From positions 1,530,413 through 1,594,412 of the forward strand of contig NZ_LR701459.1 of NCBI RefSeq assembly GCF_902498825.1: a stretch of DNA of 64,000 bases, in the 5' to 3' direction. Source of the DNA: Rhizobium sp. EC-SD404. GTDB taxonomy: Bacteria > Pseudomonadota > Alphaproteobacteria > Rhizobiales > Rhizobiaceae. A program made the position numbers and the translations under genes. This document shows, one piece after another, positions 41,801 through 49,097 of this stretch (the first letter of the stretch is position 1; each line of letters starts with the position of its first letter). The notes under the pieces were generated by a model. It was not told the origin of the DNA. It saw only the letters and a list, made by a program, of their open reading frames with translations, and made no database searches.

Positions 41801-44800
41801 GTTCGCCTTCAACGTGCCGAGCGACAGCGCTGGCGAAGCCTTGCTCCGCTTCCGTTACGCCAACGGCGCCACGACGGACCGTCCGCTACAGGTCGAAGTC
41901 AACGGCACCATCGTCACGGTGCAGTCCTTCGTTCCGACGGCAGTCGCGCCGACCGATGGCTGGACCGTCTGGTCGTTCGTCGAAATCCCGGTGACCCTGG
42001 CCGCTGGCCAGAACACCGTGACGCTGCGCTCGGTCGCCAATACTGGTCCGAACATCGATCAGCTGGAAGTTCTGGTTGCTCCGGATACGGCGACGGGTCC
42101 GAACGATGGCGAGGAAATCGTCGATGGCATTACCTACGCCATCTACGAGGCTGAAAATGCCTCCTTCACAGGCGATCCGGCGGTCGTCACAACAGACCGC
42201 GACCAGTCCGGCGACTTCGTCGACTTCGTCGGCCCGGATACGGAAACCATCACCTGGACGGTGTCGGCCAGTGCCGCCGGCGTCCACGGCCTCGACATCC
42301 TCTATGCGCTGGGTGCCGGCAAGGCCGCCCGTCCGATGACGCTCACCGTCAACGGACAGGTCGTCGAAACGCTCGCCTTCACTGCCAACAGCAACGCGGC
42401 GGAATCGGTCTGGGGTCCCCAGTCGTCGCTCGTCAATCTGGTTGCGGGAACGAACACGATCACGCTCACCGCTCCCGGCGGCGTTGGTCCGAATGTCGAC
42501 TATCTGCGCGTGACCACCGAACCACTCTCGGTGTTCGAGCCTGACTATGCCGAGATCATCGGCACCGGCCGTATCGAACTGGAGACGACGGACGGTTCGG
42601 CCAACATCGTCAATGGCAGCACGGTCGACTTCTACTTCACGGTTGCGGCAGACGGCATCTACAAGCTGGATACCGCTGCCAACGCGACCGCGACCAACGG
42701 CCAAGGTCTGACCTGGCTGCTGAACGGCGTCGAGCTTGACGAAACGGCGTTCCCGGGTGTCGGCACTGCCGGCGAGGAGTCCGTCTACATCCAGCTGACT
42801 GCCGGAACGCAGTATCAGTTGCGCGTCATCTCGGATGCACCGGGCGCCAATGGCATCGACTATCTCGATGTCCAGCCGGCACCGGGCAACGCCAACGCGG
42901 ATATCGGCATCCAGAGCCTCGATCCGGTCTTCTTGGATAATCGTCTTCACTTCTCGTATCTCGAAAATCCGGACGCAGTGTTGCCGGACGAAGCCGATCG
43001 GGACTTCAAGGACACCGGCGTCGTTCGGATCTCTAATACTGGGACGGAGCCACTCGAGTTCCTGGAAAGCGAGCTCACAGGGCCTTTCGTTCTCGCAAAT
43101 CCTTCAGTTTTCGAAGGATTGACGCTCGCTCCGGGTGCGTTCGTAGACGTCACGGTTCTCTTCAACCGAGCTGCCTATACCCCGCCGACAACCAACGTCG
43201 ACGCGACTTCGACCACCTTCTTCGGTGAACTGACACTGCGAACCAACGATGCCGACAGCCCGATTGCGACGGTCGATCTTGCTGGCTTCTGGCAGGCACG
43301 TGACGAAGGGGGACAGGAACCCAACGTCAACGAGATTTGGCAGATATTCGGCTTTGGCAACCGCATCGAGGGCTTGCGTTTACAGGGCGGGGGAGAGAAC
43401 TCCACACTCAGCACGAACGACGTCTTTGCGAAGACGGACGATACGGAGGTGCTTTCGCCATACTGGAGGATCGCCGAGGGCTTTACTCAAGCGAAAATCA
43501 CCCAGATTGCTGCTTTCCACGGTACGGGCGGCGCCACGATGGGTATCCACAACCCTGGCAATAAGGGCCAGGGCACCACGTTCTGGAATCATGAAGGCAC
43601 GGACAACCAGCGTCTTCTGCCGAACTCGGTCAATGACAACACGTTCTCGACACGGACGTTCAGCAACGCCGACATCAATGACGGCTGGCTGGGCAACGAA
43701 GTGTTCGGTATCAACGTTGCCGGTCTGTCCACGGACCCGAGACTGAACCCGACGGGCGGTGTCATCGTTCCAGGAGCGCAGCAAGGGCACACGGTCAAAG
43801 TCTTCCAAGCGCTCGATGCTGACGGCGACGTAATCCCGAACGTCTATCTCGGCGTGATGGACTACACCGGCATCAACTACGACTATAACGACAACCTTTT
43901 CGTCATCGAGGGTGTCGAACCGGTGGGCTTCGGCCAGGAAATGGTCGTCGAAGGTCTCGATGATGCGGCGGCAGACGATCGCCTCGTCTTCACCAACATC
44001 GACAATCCGGCGAACGCGCAGCAGACCTTCCGCAACGAAGCGACGTTCACGATCTCCAACGACGGCTTCGTGCCGCTGACGATCGAGGACATCCTGATCG
44101 GCAACGGCGATGCGTTTGAAATCGTCGGTGCGGTTCCGACGACGATCGCGGCAGGCGGCAGCGCCCAGGTCACCGTGCGGTTCGTCGGCGACCACACCGG
44201 AACGTCGTCCGGTGCCGATCTCATCACCTCCACGCTGACGATCGTTTCAAACGATTTCGCCAACGGCCAGAAGGTGATCCAGCTGGCAGGTCTCGCACAG
44301 GAGTTCTCGGAGAACGGTTCCGAGCCGACTGTCGCGCAGATCGTCGAAGCCTTCGGATACTCCACAGACGTGGCCCAGGGCGAACTTGCGGCCAATGGGG
44401 CGGTGGAAGCGGTCGGCGACGAAGTTCTGATGCCTTATCTGCAGCGTCTCAACAACGCTCAGCCGATCGAAATCATCCAGATTGCGGCCTTCCTGACGCA
44501 GGGCAATGTCGCGCGACTCGGCTACCATGGTCTCGGCTCGTCGGATGTGACCAATCTCTTCGCCAATGACGATCAGCAGGGTCAGACGGTTCTGCCGGAT
44601 CAACTCCAGGCCGGAGCGGGCGCAGGGGCGAATGTCGCACGCGGCACGATCAACCAGAACGGGCCGTTCGGTCTCTACATCTCCGTCGATGGGCGTCCGA
44701 CCTATTCGTCCTGGACGGACCCGGAGGCAAATAAGATCGATCCCGACTTCGGCCAGTTGGTCGGGGACAATCAGGGCCATCTTCTGCGCTTCTTCCAGGC

Positions 44801-47225
44801 GATCGACGCTGCGGGCAATGTGATCGAAGGGACGTATATCGGCATTCAGGATTATCCGGGCGCCGGGAACTACGACTACAACGACCACATGTTCATCATC
44901 AAAAACGTTCAGCCACACGCGCTGACCGCCGCGAACGATGCCAACAACAATGACGTCAACGATGCGCTCGAAAATGACGCGGACGATGACGGCACGGTGG
45001 ACTTCTTCGATCCGGATATCGACCCGATCGATCCCGTCGATCCGGGCAGTAAGGGTGCCTATGTGCTCGGCGTCAACTTCGGCGGCGGCGCGATCGCCAA
45101 CGATCCGGTTCTCGGCCTCGCTCTCGTGGCGCAGACCGATCCCCGGGTGACGCTGACGGGTTCGGTGAACACCGGACCCGGCGTCGATGCCCCTTCGAAC
45201 CCGAATGGTGCAGGCGCAACACCCGGCTCGGCTTTTACCACCTACGAGGACGGTTCCGACTGGACGGCAACGATCGATGTCCCGAACGGCACTTATGTCG
45301 TGACGATCTACACCCAGGAAACCTACTGGAACGCACCGGGCCAAAGGCAGTTCGATATCGCGGTCAACGGCCAGCAGGTCGCCACGAACCTCGATCCGTT
45401 CGCCGAAGCCGGCGGTGACGAGCCGATCGCCATCGAGACGATCGTCACAGTCACCAATGGCGAGATTTCCATCGATCTCTCCGCCGACATCGACAACGCC
45501 GCGATCAACGCGGTGACCGTCCACCAGTTCGTCCAGCCTGGGGGCAACCAGACGCCGTTCCTCGGTACGCCGTTCCTCGTTGATGCGGATGGTGTGACGA
45601 TCGATGCCGACGACTACGACAATGGCGGCCAGGGGATCGCCTACAACGATACTGCCGGTCTCCAGGGCGGCACGAACGGCGGTCGCGCCGGAAGCTCCGT
45701 CGAAGTTACGGGCGGCGGCGATATCGGCTGGATCGATAACGGCGAATGGCTTGAGTACACCATCAACGTCGCAAGTGCTGGGGAGTACGATCTCGACATG
45801 CTGCTCGCCAACGGCGGCGGTGCGGGTCGTGCGGCATCGGTCAGCTTCTATCGCCCCGGCGAGGCAAGCCCCTATGCAACCACTGGCACGATCGCCAATC
45901 CGAGCACGGGAGGCTTCAACACCTTCGTCAATCGCTCGGTGGATGGCATCGATCTCGAAGCGGGCACGCAGATCGCTCGTGTCACCTTCACCGGCGGCAG
46001 CCAGGACTTCCGGTCCTTCTCGCTGACACCCGTGACACCGGTCGTGGCACAAACGCCATTCAGCGGGACGGCTCCGAGCTTCAATGCCCAGGGCATCCTG
46101 ACGGTCGACGCGACGAACTTCGACAATGGCGGGCAGGGCGTTGCCTATAACGACAACCCAGGCCTCGACAACGCAGCGAACGGGGTTCGCCCCGGCCGTG
46201 CCGTCGAATTCGTCGGAACGCAGAACGATATCGGTCACGTTCTTCCCGGTGAGTGGGTCGAGTATACGATCAACGTGCCAGCAGGCGGGCTTTACAGCTT
46301 CTCGGTCAATGCGAAGTCCCCGGTGACGGGCGCGACCGTTGCCGTTTCCCTGGCTGGCGGGGCTCAACTTGGTACGGTGACGCTCGCTGACGGCCATGCC
46401 GGTGGCAGCAACTTCGCCAACGCCCCGTTCGTTCAGAGCAGCGAGATCGACCTGGCACTCGGTGCCGGACCGCAGACGCTGCGCCTGACCTTCAACGGAC
46501 CGCTTGCCTCGAATGGTTACGTGCTCGACCTGCGGTCGTTCACGCTGGAGGCCAACAATCTCCAGACACCATTTGGCGGCATTGCACCGGTTCTGGACAG
46601 CGACGGCCTCACGGTCGAGGGCATTGCCTACGACAATGGTGGACAGGGCATCGCCTACAACGATGCAGCCGGTCTGCAGGGCGGAACCAACGGCGGAAGA
46701 GCCGGAAGTGCGGTCGAAGTGACGGCAGGTGGCGACATCGGCTGGATCGGCGGCGGCGAATGGCTGGAGTACACGATCAACGTGGCGGAGGCTGGCAGCT
46801 ACCTGTTCAACCTCTCCATGGCGCTCGGTGACGCCGCGGGCCCCAATCGATCGGTCACGGCGACCTTCACGAACGGGACAGCAGTCGACAGCGTGACGGT
46901 GGGAACGCCGCGGACGGGAACCTGGTCGAACTTCCAGGATACCAACTCGGCCGAAGTGAACCTCGATGCCGGAACAACAGTCGTGCGGCTGACCTTCAAC
47001 GGCGGCTCGCAGGACATGGCGTCCTTCTCGCTCGAACCTGCGGCCGCACCGGCCGCAGCCGCAGCGGCAGCGCCTATGGCCTTTGCGGCCACAGCGCTAT
47101 CACCGTTCATCTTCGACGAACCGGATGTCTCGCCCCCGGACAGCCAGGATGCATGGCAGTCGGTCAATGACGACGACGGTCCAAGCAATCTCTGGTCGTC
47201 GTTCGGCTACGATCTCATGAACTGA
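29853..47225 (+). CDS. giant type I-secreted multi-domain carbohydrate-binding protein with GSDH-type propeller
   Basis: A 5790-residue acidic protein, one uninterrupted frame. The ATG at 29853 is chosen over a GTG at 29802 because AAGGGGGA lies just ahead. There is no Sec signal and no RTX nonapeptide. Order of modules (approximate residues): CBM35-like 1-125; PAAG site 128-131 and hydrophobic helix; CBM-like 296-440 and 452-640; duplicated cadherin-like units 645-1045; CBM 1050-1215; cadherin/Ig-like 1218-1980; CBM 1980-2125; cadherin 2130-2325; CBM 2330-2490, 2603-2760, 2770-2943; malectin-like 2952-3143; Big_5-like 3160-3293; glucose/sorbosone dehydrogenase-type propeller 3297-3800 (ATGQRNGYDLVW, SEGSYSGHPNP); CBM 3905-4223; two choice-of-anchor-D plus YDYND modules 4350-5023; Asp-rich Ca-type loop 5030-5065; malectin-like 5068-5230; three CBM6-like 5233-5728; Ala-rich stretch and C-terminus with likely secretion signal. 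The adjacent ABC transporter and adaptor indicate type I export. It probably binds polysaccharide at the surface or in a biofilm matrix. Confidence 0.9.
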   Translation: MDKEFGFELGSNDVVDGTTFAADLNSPFGNQSSAQGSSENYVLDIPTGGCGELVVQYANGWSDEREATFTVDGGNPHVITFPSTGGWQALGSVIVRIGLDAGTHAISVASLNNSGPRILAIAASDGTPAAGTKIGDGLGLINALNLAGIAALALATKVEESTANTPSDFDDLLPLASLPALDSDAGIPLEEDDVAQLDGYLPPLDNGYGDYMGPQGDGGSVGSGSPLQRGSASGNGAGGSDPTTLQAPVYTEVASFSDPVDMPMMSAFAVDEGFATAALAAEPDVSLGNLVPGTTLRLEAENAYVGNAIPTSTLGNPTAVSTTTASPTDVPNADAASGDAYVDFAGIPGNNSAGSGQYIEWTFTVDEAGFYDIDVGYAFLAAGINRSMRLDVNGELWDRIFDMKSTNANTTYSEATTRVELLAGENTIRLTANGFSGPNIDYLDIREADPNVIVIQAEDLAPNTTITTSTNSNRAITPEFLAARNPTVTSNENFRVGAEGESYLDWGIASTFAEFAINAPTAGTYTITIVYTNGDGGSAARPLILSGLPNGATAQFAIVATNAGARTVLPSDVSDIDPTPGGSGEDANVPATASGWENWTSETITVTLPAGVSTLRLTSTTANGPNIDKIVIALDEPTVPVEPVNTAPTADDVTIGDAQEDTVRRIDITDAISDADAGDTLEVAASVPVNQGAVVVVEVEGRTYIEFTPALNFNGQATITYTVTDQDGAASAPATITVAVAAVNDAPVLSGSIAAQTIPATGGSFSLSGFTKSDVDGTVPTFELGGNLPAGVTLSGETVNVAANVAPGTYTIQVNATDGQADSGTLSFQLTVQAPIVEEPEEPVNTAPTAGNLNISDAQEDTVRRIDITDAINDVDAGDTLSVAASVLVNQGAVVVVELDGRTYIEFTPALNFNGQATISYTVTDQAGASSAPASIAVTVAAVNDAPVLTGTIPTQTVPATGGTISLSDLTSVSDVEGNATVLELTGSGPEGVSLSNGILTVAPTVAPGTYQLQIVASDGDLDSNTIPFTLTVEAPIVEEPEEPAPFTQILIQAEAGVLRILDQDTNVNDTVIRNPSNPENPAPAGTVNGLRPGLTGSGYLDFGDTPGDRATYSFTVAEAGTYDLHIRYASNSARPLAFSIDDSAPTNLAFVATGTTAAGSAGEGFNNWSIQKVTVSVGAGTHSFSLAIPAGANTGPNVDAIAITQTGVAAVFPVTNSAPIVSSETFSIVEGETAIGTIVAGDIDGDAVRYSLATASGNDNALFTINPQTGALSFIAAPDFETPVGGSNDYTVVILASDGALTTQKTITVTVTNDPADDVVPDTTADENGDLALSVVDISNPAAAAFAIAGADADIVSFAVSVNGGAAVAVTPVGGQITLDLGDLDPGSVAIVLTVTDGEGNTATAGTTATIDEDNSAPSISSEPGFTVAENTTAVGAIVATDLDGDTLTYQLSGADASKLSINANGVISLNAGANFEAADDADGDGVYEATVTVSDGTTSATQEITVTVSNVNEAPTVISLSGAQSLSEDAIAGTVVGVVAGVDPEGDALTFTVSDGRFVINSTGQLAIADGATFDFAAEPQIALTIIATDPSGLSTTQDFTLGVVDVAEPQEPIGMVFDPSTLTSYSTQDRGVGASVTDGGATLTLDGNLWKRAPLPESYTITEGTKITLTVTLGTNLSEIVAIGFDDDNSPFEMSDQSVFQIAGTESQAAFVDLRNGNNGTPGTTFTVTIDLSAHAGKTISSLVFVADDDQASNGVGSVSFSNVQIIEGPVDPDQNVAPTVIGGGIADLTLPERSQLEIDMPFVDADGDALTYSFTVEDADGLPVAGFENLVFSQGTLSGVIQAAPSATPYTIIITADDGREGITTTEFQLTVENVNDAPVVNAIAFEPYFAVVGEEFSGIDLSIFADAFSDIDGDNLVLTVEGLPAGLSLNDEGVIVGTPTETGDGTITIVATDPSGARASFELDLTIDGPALGDVTVVEAEAFTGLDEADAFYVAAAPGASGNQAIRTNANQTGTVSTVLSENGLSEGWYEVSITVFDETDGEATFSLTIGDTVLASGLSFDDAGIFDNPSQARGNGGQVGNLKTITFTTPVFIDAATIATITGVADSGEFLRIDKLTFKSVEQPELAPVNIALDTATVAENAAGAVIGTLAATDPDGSSAAIIYTTTDERFVIEGTQLRLAPGVSFDHETSETVTVSITATDAAGLSTTSVLTIAVGDVNEAPVLGATAAIEDVTLVEGTAQTIDVAAALGATDPDAGTTLTYSVALQGGGTLPAGISLAGGVLTIAGTVAAGTYALEVLASDGTLNTAPVAFTVTVGETPAFTPIVFQAEDGAIALAPANNGNATVTVVRDSSNPEAGGFSGLRPDFSGTGYLDFGDDAGDTVTYTFTVAQAGTYDLNVRYASQDFSGAPRSLAIGVNGTVANTVFPNTGPATGDPLLQGFNFWNFLTQTVTLQAGVNTVTFAIPAGAASGPNLDRIEITEAGTGPIVVDVSADEDGNLVLSAPETSVDIADADAITLSVAGLDDDIVQVEITLDGGVTRIDVTDLLDVDGSFVFDGSALAAGTTEITVIVTDEAGNEAEATDTLTIADEETPIVVAPFTIQAEDLTQVTVNDTTATGQGALTRVVTQANPDDFGNFRTGAVGNAYMDFGAQVGDAITINVDAPAAGTYLVTFRYGNGAVDSRALNLTLNNGEVISLPFTRGPGTGDLAWNSWVEQTVELTLVEGSNQIRLAIPAGNIGGPNIDEISFEYLDGTDPVDPVEPFSLTIEAETFTIADIEAVAGTPADTVARVPGDDTNEGGANAGNSGPGQIYDSFGLRPGYEGIGYLDTGNDIGDAASFTLTAPGAGTYQLTVRFANGGTTDRPMTLTVNGVEQTIDFPSTIPAGGTADAGWSNWQEITVDIELSDGPNTISVANEIANGPNIDNVTISRDGDAPVDPEVPSEPGDRETILINFQDGTAPKAPGYLVANFVGFGDRGNGYSYGFVTEASATDADGTTATPINGAAYPAVAINERTGQGESSNVDDGRNFDSYDPRLTGYAHFDLRGTFPAGEANRVAFEVALENGWYEVTVAVGDTGGANDSDNKLEIEGALVSDFVPTNFYKTELKTVQVKVEDGFLTLAAPDGEVTEIQYLEIRELPDLTPDDEREAPEDYARFVGPRAIAGVGEGQIVVDLDQASGAITTVDPTSDIILGIEVAPNRGGALLESLTDGSIKLYETLTGQQVNFSINTTAGFDSLTISPSGGLKAFTSYTLVIDGFQDRGSNENIDAPTREFLKFSSTFTTTAQPEVEAREVAFVETIELNGYADNASLYTSIEISPDGQHLYVGTLNGLIKRWDIDPQDGSLSNEQTLELDYLQEGDRSRGIIGFVFDPTDPNVIWITDNFPVPLDGRDNAVPEFSGRVSKVTIGEGDAFTGTAETYITGLPRSNGDHVTNSLEFRANPNAGLPDEPDFLLYLIQGSNSAMGQADSAWGFRPERLLNAAILEIDPTREAPPGGFDVSTEPIPANGTNRRFGYENVQNGQLVPTDDGNLKNGGIAINSGEFTGNFLHFNADGVASVRSGTNFNSTVIEEFYNPYADDAVLKIFATGQRNGYDLVWHSNGKLYVSANGSAAGGNVPNNPNTPQNEAINNVGVQNDYFFTISEGSYSGHPNPLRDEFILNGGNPTAGTDPNQVGNYPVGTLPDPNYNADNAYSLGQNRSPNGAIEYKSNVFGTGLQNAVIFTEYSSGNDLRAMILDDDGNVIDDFVIRDPDGRVISHPDPLDVIEGPGGRLYLLTLNRSDGSSQIVRLEPAPGGIIADNTADAGGDLALVLFDGSDVDATVFQVNGLDDDIQTIRVSFNGGQAQTVTLNAQNRFTADVSDFGSPVTATLTVLDDASNTAVDTLTFTPGQAPTEFVSLIVIQAEDATPGDGTSVSTPNDVDAQIEIRSAGNLETGTGAGYVNGLRPGAFGNDGNTDNLDGTPGGYADFGSTNADFISFAFNVPSDSAGEALLRFRYANGATTDRPLQVEVNGTIVTVQSFVPTAVAPTDGWTVWSFVEIPVTLAAGQNTVTLRSVANTGPNIDQLEVLVAPDTATGPNDGEEIVDGITYAIYEAENASFTGDPAVVTTDRDQSGDFVDFVGPDTETITWTVSASAAGVHGLDILYALGAGKAARPMTLTVNGQVVETLAFTANSNAAESVWGPQSSLVNLVAGTNTITLTAPGGVGPNVDYLRVTTEPLSVFEPDYAEIIGTGRIELETTDGSANIVNGSTVDFYFTVAADGIYKLDTAANATATNGQGLTWLLNGVELDETAFPGVGTAGEESVYIQLTAGTQYQLRVISDAPGANGIDYLDVQPAPGNANADIGIQSLDPVFLDNRLHFSYLENPDAVLPDEADRDFKDTGVVRISNTGTEPLEFLESELTGPFVLANPSVFEGLTLAPGAFVDVTVLFNRAAYTPPTTNVDATSTTFFGELTLRTNDADSPIATVDLAGFWQARDEGGQEPNVNEIWQIFGFGNRIEGLRLQGGGENSTLSTNDVFAKTDDTEVLSPYWRIAEGFTQAKITQIAAFHGTGGATMGIHNPGNKGQGTTFWNHEGTDNQRLLPNSVNDNTFSTRTFSNADINDGWLGNEVFGINVAGLSTDPRLNPTGGVIVPGAQQGHTVKVFQALDADGDVIPNVYLGVMDYTGINYDYNDNLFVIEGVEPVGFGQEMVVEGLDDAAADDRLVFTNIDNPANAQQTFRNEATFTISNDGFVPLTIEDILIGNGDAFEIVGAVPTTIAAGGSAQVTVRFVGDHTGTSSGADLITSTLTIVSNDFANGQKVIQLAGLAQEFSENGSEPTVAQIVEAFGYSTDVAQGELAANGAVEAVGDEVLMPYLQRLNNAQPIEIIQIAAFLTQGNVARLGYHGLGSSDVTNLFANDDQQGQTVLPDQLQAGAGAGANVARGTINQNGPFGLYISVDGRPTYSSWTDPEANKIDPDFGQLVGDNQGHLLRFFQAIDAAGNVIEGTYIGIQDYPGAGNYDYNDHMFIIKNVQPHALTAANDANNNDVNDALENDADDDGTVDFFDPDIDPIDPVDPGSKGAYVLGVNFGGGAIANDPVLGLALVAQTDPRVTLTGSVNTGPGVDAPSNPNGAGATPGSAFTTYEDGSDWTATIDVPNGTYVVTIYTQETYWNAPGQRQFDIAVNGQQVATNLDPFAEAGGDEPIAIETIVTVTNGEISIDLSADIDNAAINAVTVHQFVQPGGNQTPFLGTPFLVDADGVTIDADDYDNGGQGIAYNDTAGLQGGTNGGRAGSSVEVTGGGDIGWIDNGEWLEYTINVASAGEYDLDMLLANGGGAGRAASVSFYRPGEASPYATTGTIANPSTGGFNTFVNRSVDGIDLEAGTQIARVTFTGGSQDFRSFSLTPVTPVVAQTPFSGTAPSFNAQGILTVDATNFDNGGQGVAYNDNPGLDNAANGVRPGRAVEFVGTQNDIGHVLPGEWVEYTINVPAGGLYSFSVNAKSPVTGATVAVSLAGGAQLGTVTLADGHAGGSNFANAPFVQSSEIDLALGAGPQTLRLTFNGPLASNGYVLDLRSFTLEANNLQTPFGGIAPVLDSDGLTVEGIAYDNGGQGIAYNDAAGLQGGTNGGRAGSAVEVTAGGDIGWIGGGEWLEYTINVAEAGSYLFNLSMALGDAAGPNRSVTATFTNGTAVDSVTVGTPRTGTWSNFQDTNSAEVNLDAGTTVVRLTFNGGSQDMASFSLEPAAAPAAAAAAAPMAFAATALSPFIFDEPDVSPPDSQDAWQSVNDDDGPSNLWSSFGYDLMN
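31782..32985 (+). repeat. 600-bp internal tandem duplication in the giant gene
   Basis: The segment starting GTCAACACGGCGCCGACCG at 31782 reappears exactly 600 bases later at 32382 (with one changed base in the first codon), and long stretches remain nearly identical (for example TCAATCAAGGCGCTGTCGTC at both). Each unit encodes about 200 residues, one Asp-rich cadherin-like repeat plus a second Ig-like fold, and ends with the linker APIVEEPEEP. The high DNA identity points to a recent duplication or ongoing gene conversion. Confidence 0.85.
45550..47035 (+). repeat. three CBM6-like repeats at the C-terminal end
   Basis: Three modules of about 160 residues start near 45550, 46050 and 46560. 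Each shows YDNGGQGIAYND or a close variant, a Gly/Arg-rich loop (GGTNGGRAGS, ANGVRPGR) and GEWLEYTINV or GEWVEYTINV. The first and third are closest to each other in DNA and protein. These are the signature segments of CBM6-type carbohydrate binding modules. Confidence 0.8.
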
Positions 47226-47233
47226 TGAACAGC

Positions 47234-47264
47234 GCTCCGGTGGCTCGAAAGTGACCGCCGGAGC
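47234..47264 (+). promoter_or_regulatory. intercistronic hairpin between giant gene and transporter
   Basis: GCTCCGGTGG (47234-47243) pairs with CCGCCGGAGC (47255-47264) with one G-T wobble and an 11-base loop, six bases after the giant gene's stop region. No T-tract follows, so it could be a partial terminator or a processing/stability element that sets the ratio of substrate to transporter mRNA. Confidence 0.55.
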
Positions 47265-47369
47265 AACTCCAAGACTTGGACGGGTGAGAATTAACCTTGA
47301 TCAAGTTTCGACGTGTCGCACTGCGGAATAACGTGCTTAATGTTGGGTTAATCCTTTCGGGGCGGGGCT

Positions 47370-49097
47370 ATGTACAAGCGTAAATCTGAAGTCTCTGTCG
47401 CCAGCGCGATCCGCACCTGTCGGTCGGCGTTTCTGGGAATCTTCATCGTCAGCGCGGTGATCAACCTTTTGATGCTGACCGGCCCATTGTTCATGCTCCA
47501 AGTCTATGACCGCGTGCTGGCAAGCGGCAGCGTTCCGACGCTCATCGTTTTGTCAGGCATCGCTTTGGCGCTCTACTTGTTCAGCGGCGTGCTCGATATC
47601 CTTCGGTCCCGCGCCCTGACGCGCATCAGCATGAGGGTCTACGCGCGGCTGTCCGATCCGGTGCTTCGCGCCAATATACGGATGCCGATCGTCGGCGGCC
47701 ACAAGGCGGCGGGCGTTCATCCAGGACGCGATCTCGATGCGGTGCGCCGGTTCCTGGCGTCCCCCGGTCCGGCGGCGATCTTCGATCTGCCGTTCATGCC
47801 GTTCTATTTCATGATCATCTTCCTGTTCCATTTCTGGCTCGGCATTCTGTCGCTGGTGGGCGGCCTTTTGATCTTCGGCCTAGTCGTCGCAAATGAGCTG
47901 ATGTCGCGTGAACCGACGCGCGAGCTCGGCAGCCGCAGCGGCGCTCAGTCGAAGGTCATGGACAGCGCCCGGCGCAACGCCGAAGTCGTCAGCGCCATGG
48001 GTATGCTTGGACGCCTGTCGGATCGCTTTTCCGACCTCATGGCGCCACATGTGGCGGCCCAGCAGGCCGCTGCAGATCGCAGCAATTTCTTCTCATCGGC
48101 CATCAAGCTGCTCCGCCTCGTGCTGCAGTCGGCCATGCTCGGTCTGGGCGCCTATCTCGCGATCCTGCAAGAGATTACGCCCGGCGTGATGATCGCTTCT
48201 TCCATCATCATGGCCCGGGCGCTCGCGCCGATCGAACAGGCCGTCTCGCACTGGCCTTCCTTCGTGGCCTCCCGTCAGGCAACTTCGCGGCTCGACCAGG
48301 CTCTTCAGGACACCGGTGGCCAGACGGCACCCGGCGGCCTGCCTCTTCCGACCCAGGACGTAACCATTACCGAGTTGGCCACGAGTGCGCCTGGCGAGCC
48401 GGTCGTGCTGCTTCAGGGAGTGGCGCTGCAGCTGAAAGCCGGCGACGGCCTTGGCGTCATCGGCCCATCGGGCTCTGGCAAGACCAGCCTCGCCCGTGCG
48501 TTGGTCGGCGTCTGGCCGCATCTGCGAGGCGCGGTACGCCTTGATGGATCCACCTTGGATCAGTGGAACGAGGACGAGCGCAGCAAGATCATCGGCTACC
48601 TCCCGCAAGACGTCGAGCTGTTCGACGGTACCGTCGCCGACAACATTTGCCGCTTCGAGAAAAAGCCCGACATGTTGGCCATCGTTCAGGCGGCCAAGCT
48701 GGCCGGCGTTCACAGGCTGATCGCCAATCTTCCCGATGGCTATGGATGCGTGGTTGGAGATAGCGGGGCGCGGCTTTCGGCCGGCCAGCGTCAGCGTCTC
48801 GGCCTTGCGCGCGCGCTTTACGGCAACCCATTCATGATCGTGCTCGACGAGCCCAACTCCAACCTCGATATCGAGGGAGAGCAGGCACTGACTGCGGCCA
48901 TCCAGGAGGTGCGCGCCCGCGGTGGGATCGTGATCGTCATCGCGCACCGCACCAGTGCGCTTTCGGCCGTCAACAAGGTTCTTATGATTCAGAATGGTCA
49001 GCAGGTCGCCTTTGGCGAACGCGATGACGTTCTCACCGGCCTTGCGGTTCTCGACCGCCCCGCCACCAACCAGAAGGCATTCAGCCATGCGGTCTGA
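47370..49097 (+). CDS. type I secretion ABC transporter (permease/ATPase)
   Basis: A 575-residue inner membrane exporter of the PrtD/PrsD/HlyB type without an N-terminal peptidase domain. Membrane domain about 20-310 with several hydrophobic segments (FLGIFIVSAVINLLMLTGPL, FMPFYFMIIFLFHFWL); ATPase domain about 330-560 with Walker A GPSGSGKT, signature LSAGQRQRLGLAR, Walker B MIVLDEP and the H-loop His in VIVIAHR. Such proteins power export of unfolded substrates with a C-terminal signal. It lies 144 bases after the giant gene and overlaps the adaptor gene, so the giant protein is its likely substrate. Confidence 0.94.
   Translation: MYKRKSEVSVASAIRTCRSAFLGIFIVSAVINLLMLTGPLFMLQVYDRVLASGSVPTLIVLSGIALALYLFSGVLDILRSRALTRISMRVYARLSDPVLRANIRMPIVGGHKAAGVHPGRDLDAVRRFLASPGPAAIFDLPFMPFYFMIIFLFHFWLGILSLVGGLLIFGLVVANELMSREPTRELGSRSGAQSKVMDSARRNAEVVSAMGMLGRLSDRFSDLMAPHVAAQQAAADRSNFFSSAIKLLRLVLQSAMLGLGAYLAILQEITPGVMIASSIIMARALAPIEQAVSHWPSFVASRQATSRLDQALQDTGGQTAPGGLPLPTQDVTITELATSAPGEPVVLLQGVALQLKAGDGLGVIGPSGSGKTSLARALVGVWPHLRGAVRLDGSTLDQWNEDERSKIIGYLPQDVELFDGTVADNICRFEKKPDMLAIVQAAKLAGVHRLIANLPDGYGCVVGDSGARLSAGQRQRLGLARALYGNPFMIVLDEPNSNLDIEGEQALTAAIQEVRARGGIVIVIAHRTSALSAVNKVLMIQNGQQVAFGERDDVLTGLAVLDRPATNQKAFSHAV

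Noticed and set aside
44247..46397. Long open frame (716 codons) on the minus strand inside the giant gene
   Set aside because: The sense frame has clear CBM6 and malectin-like domains; the antisense frame has none.
29853..47225. RTX toxin/adhesin classification for the giant protein
   Set aside because: No GGxGxDxxx nonapeptide repeats were found; only Asp-rich cadherin/TSP3-like loops are present.
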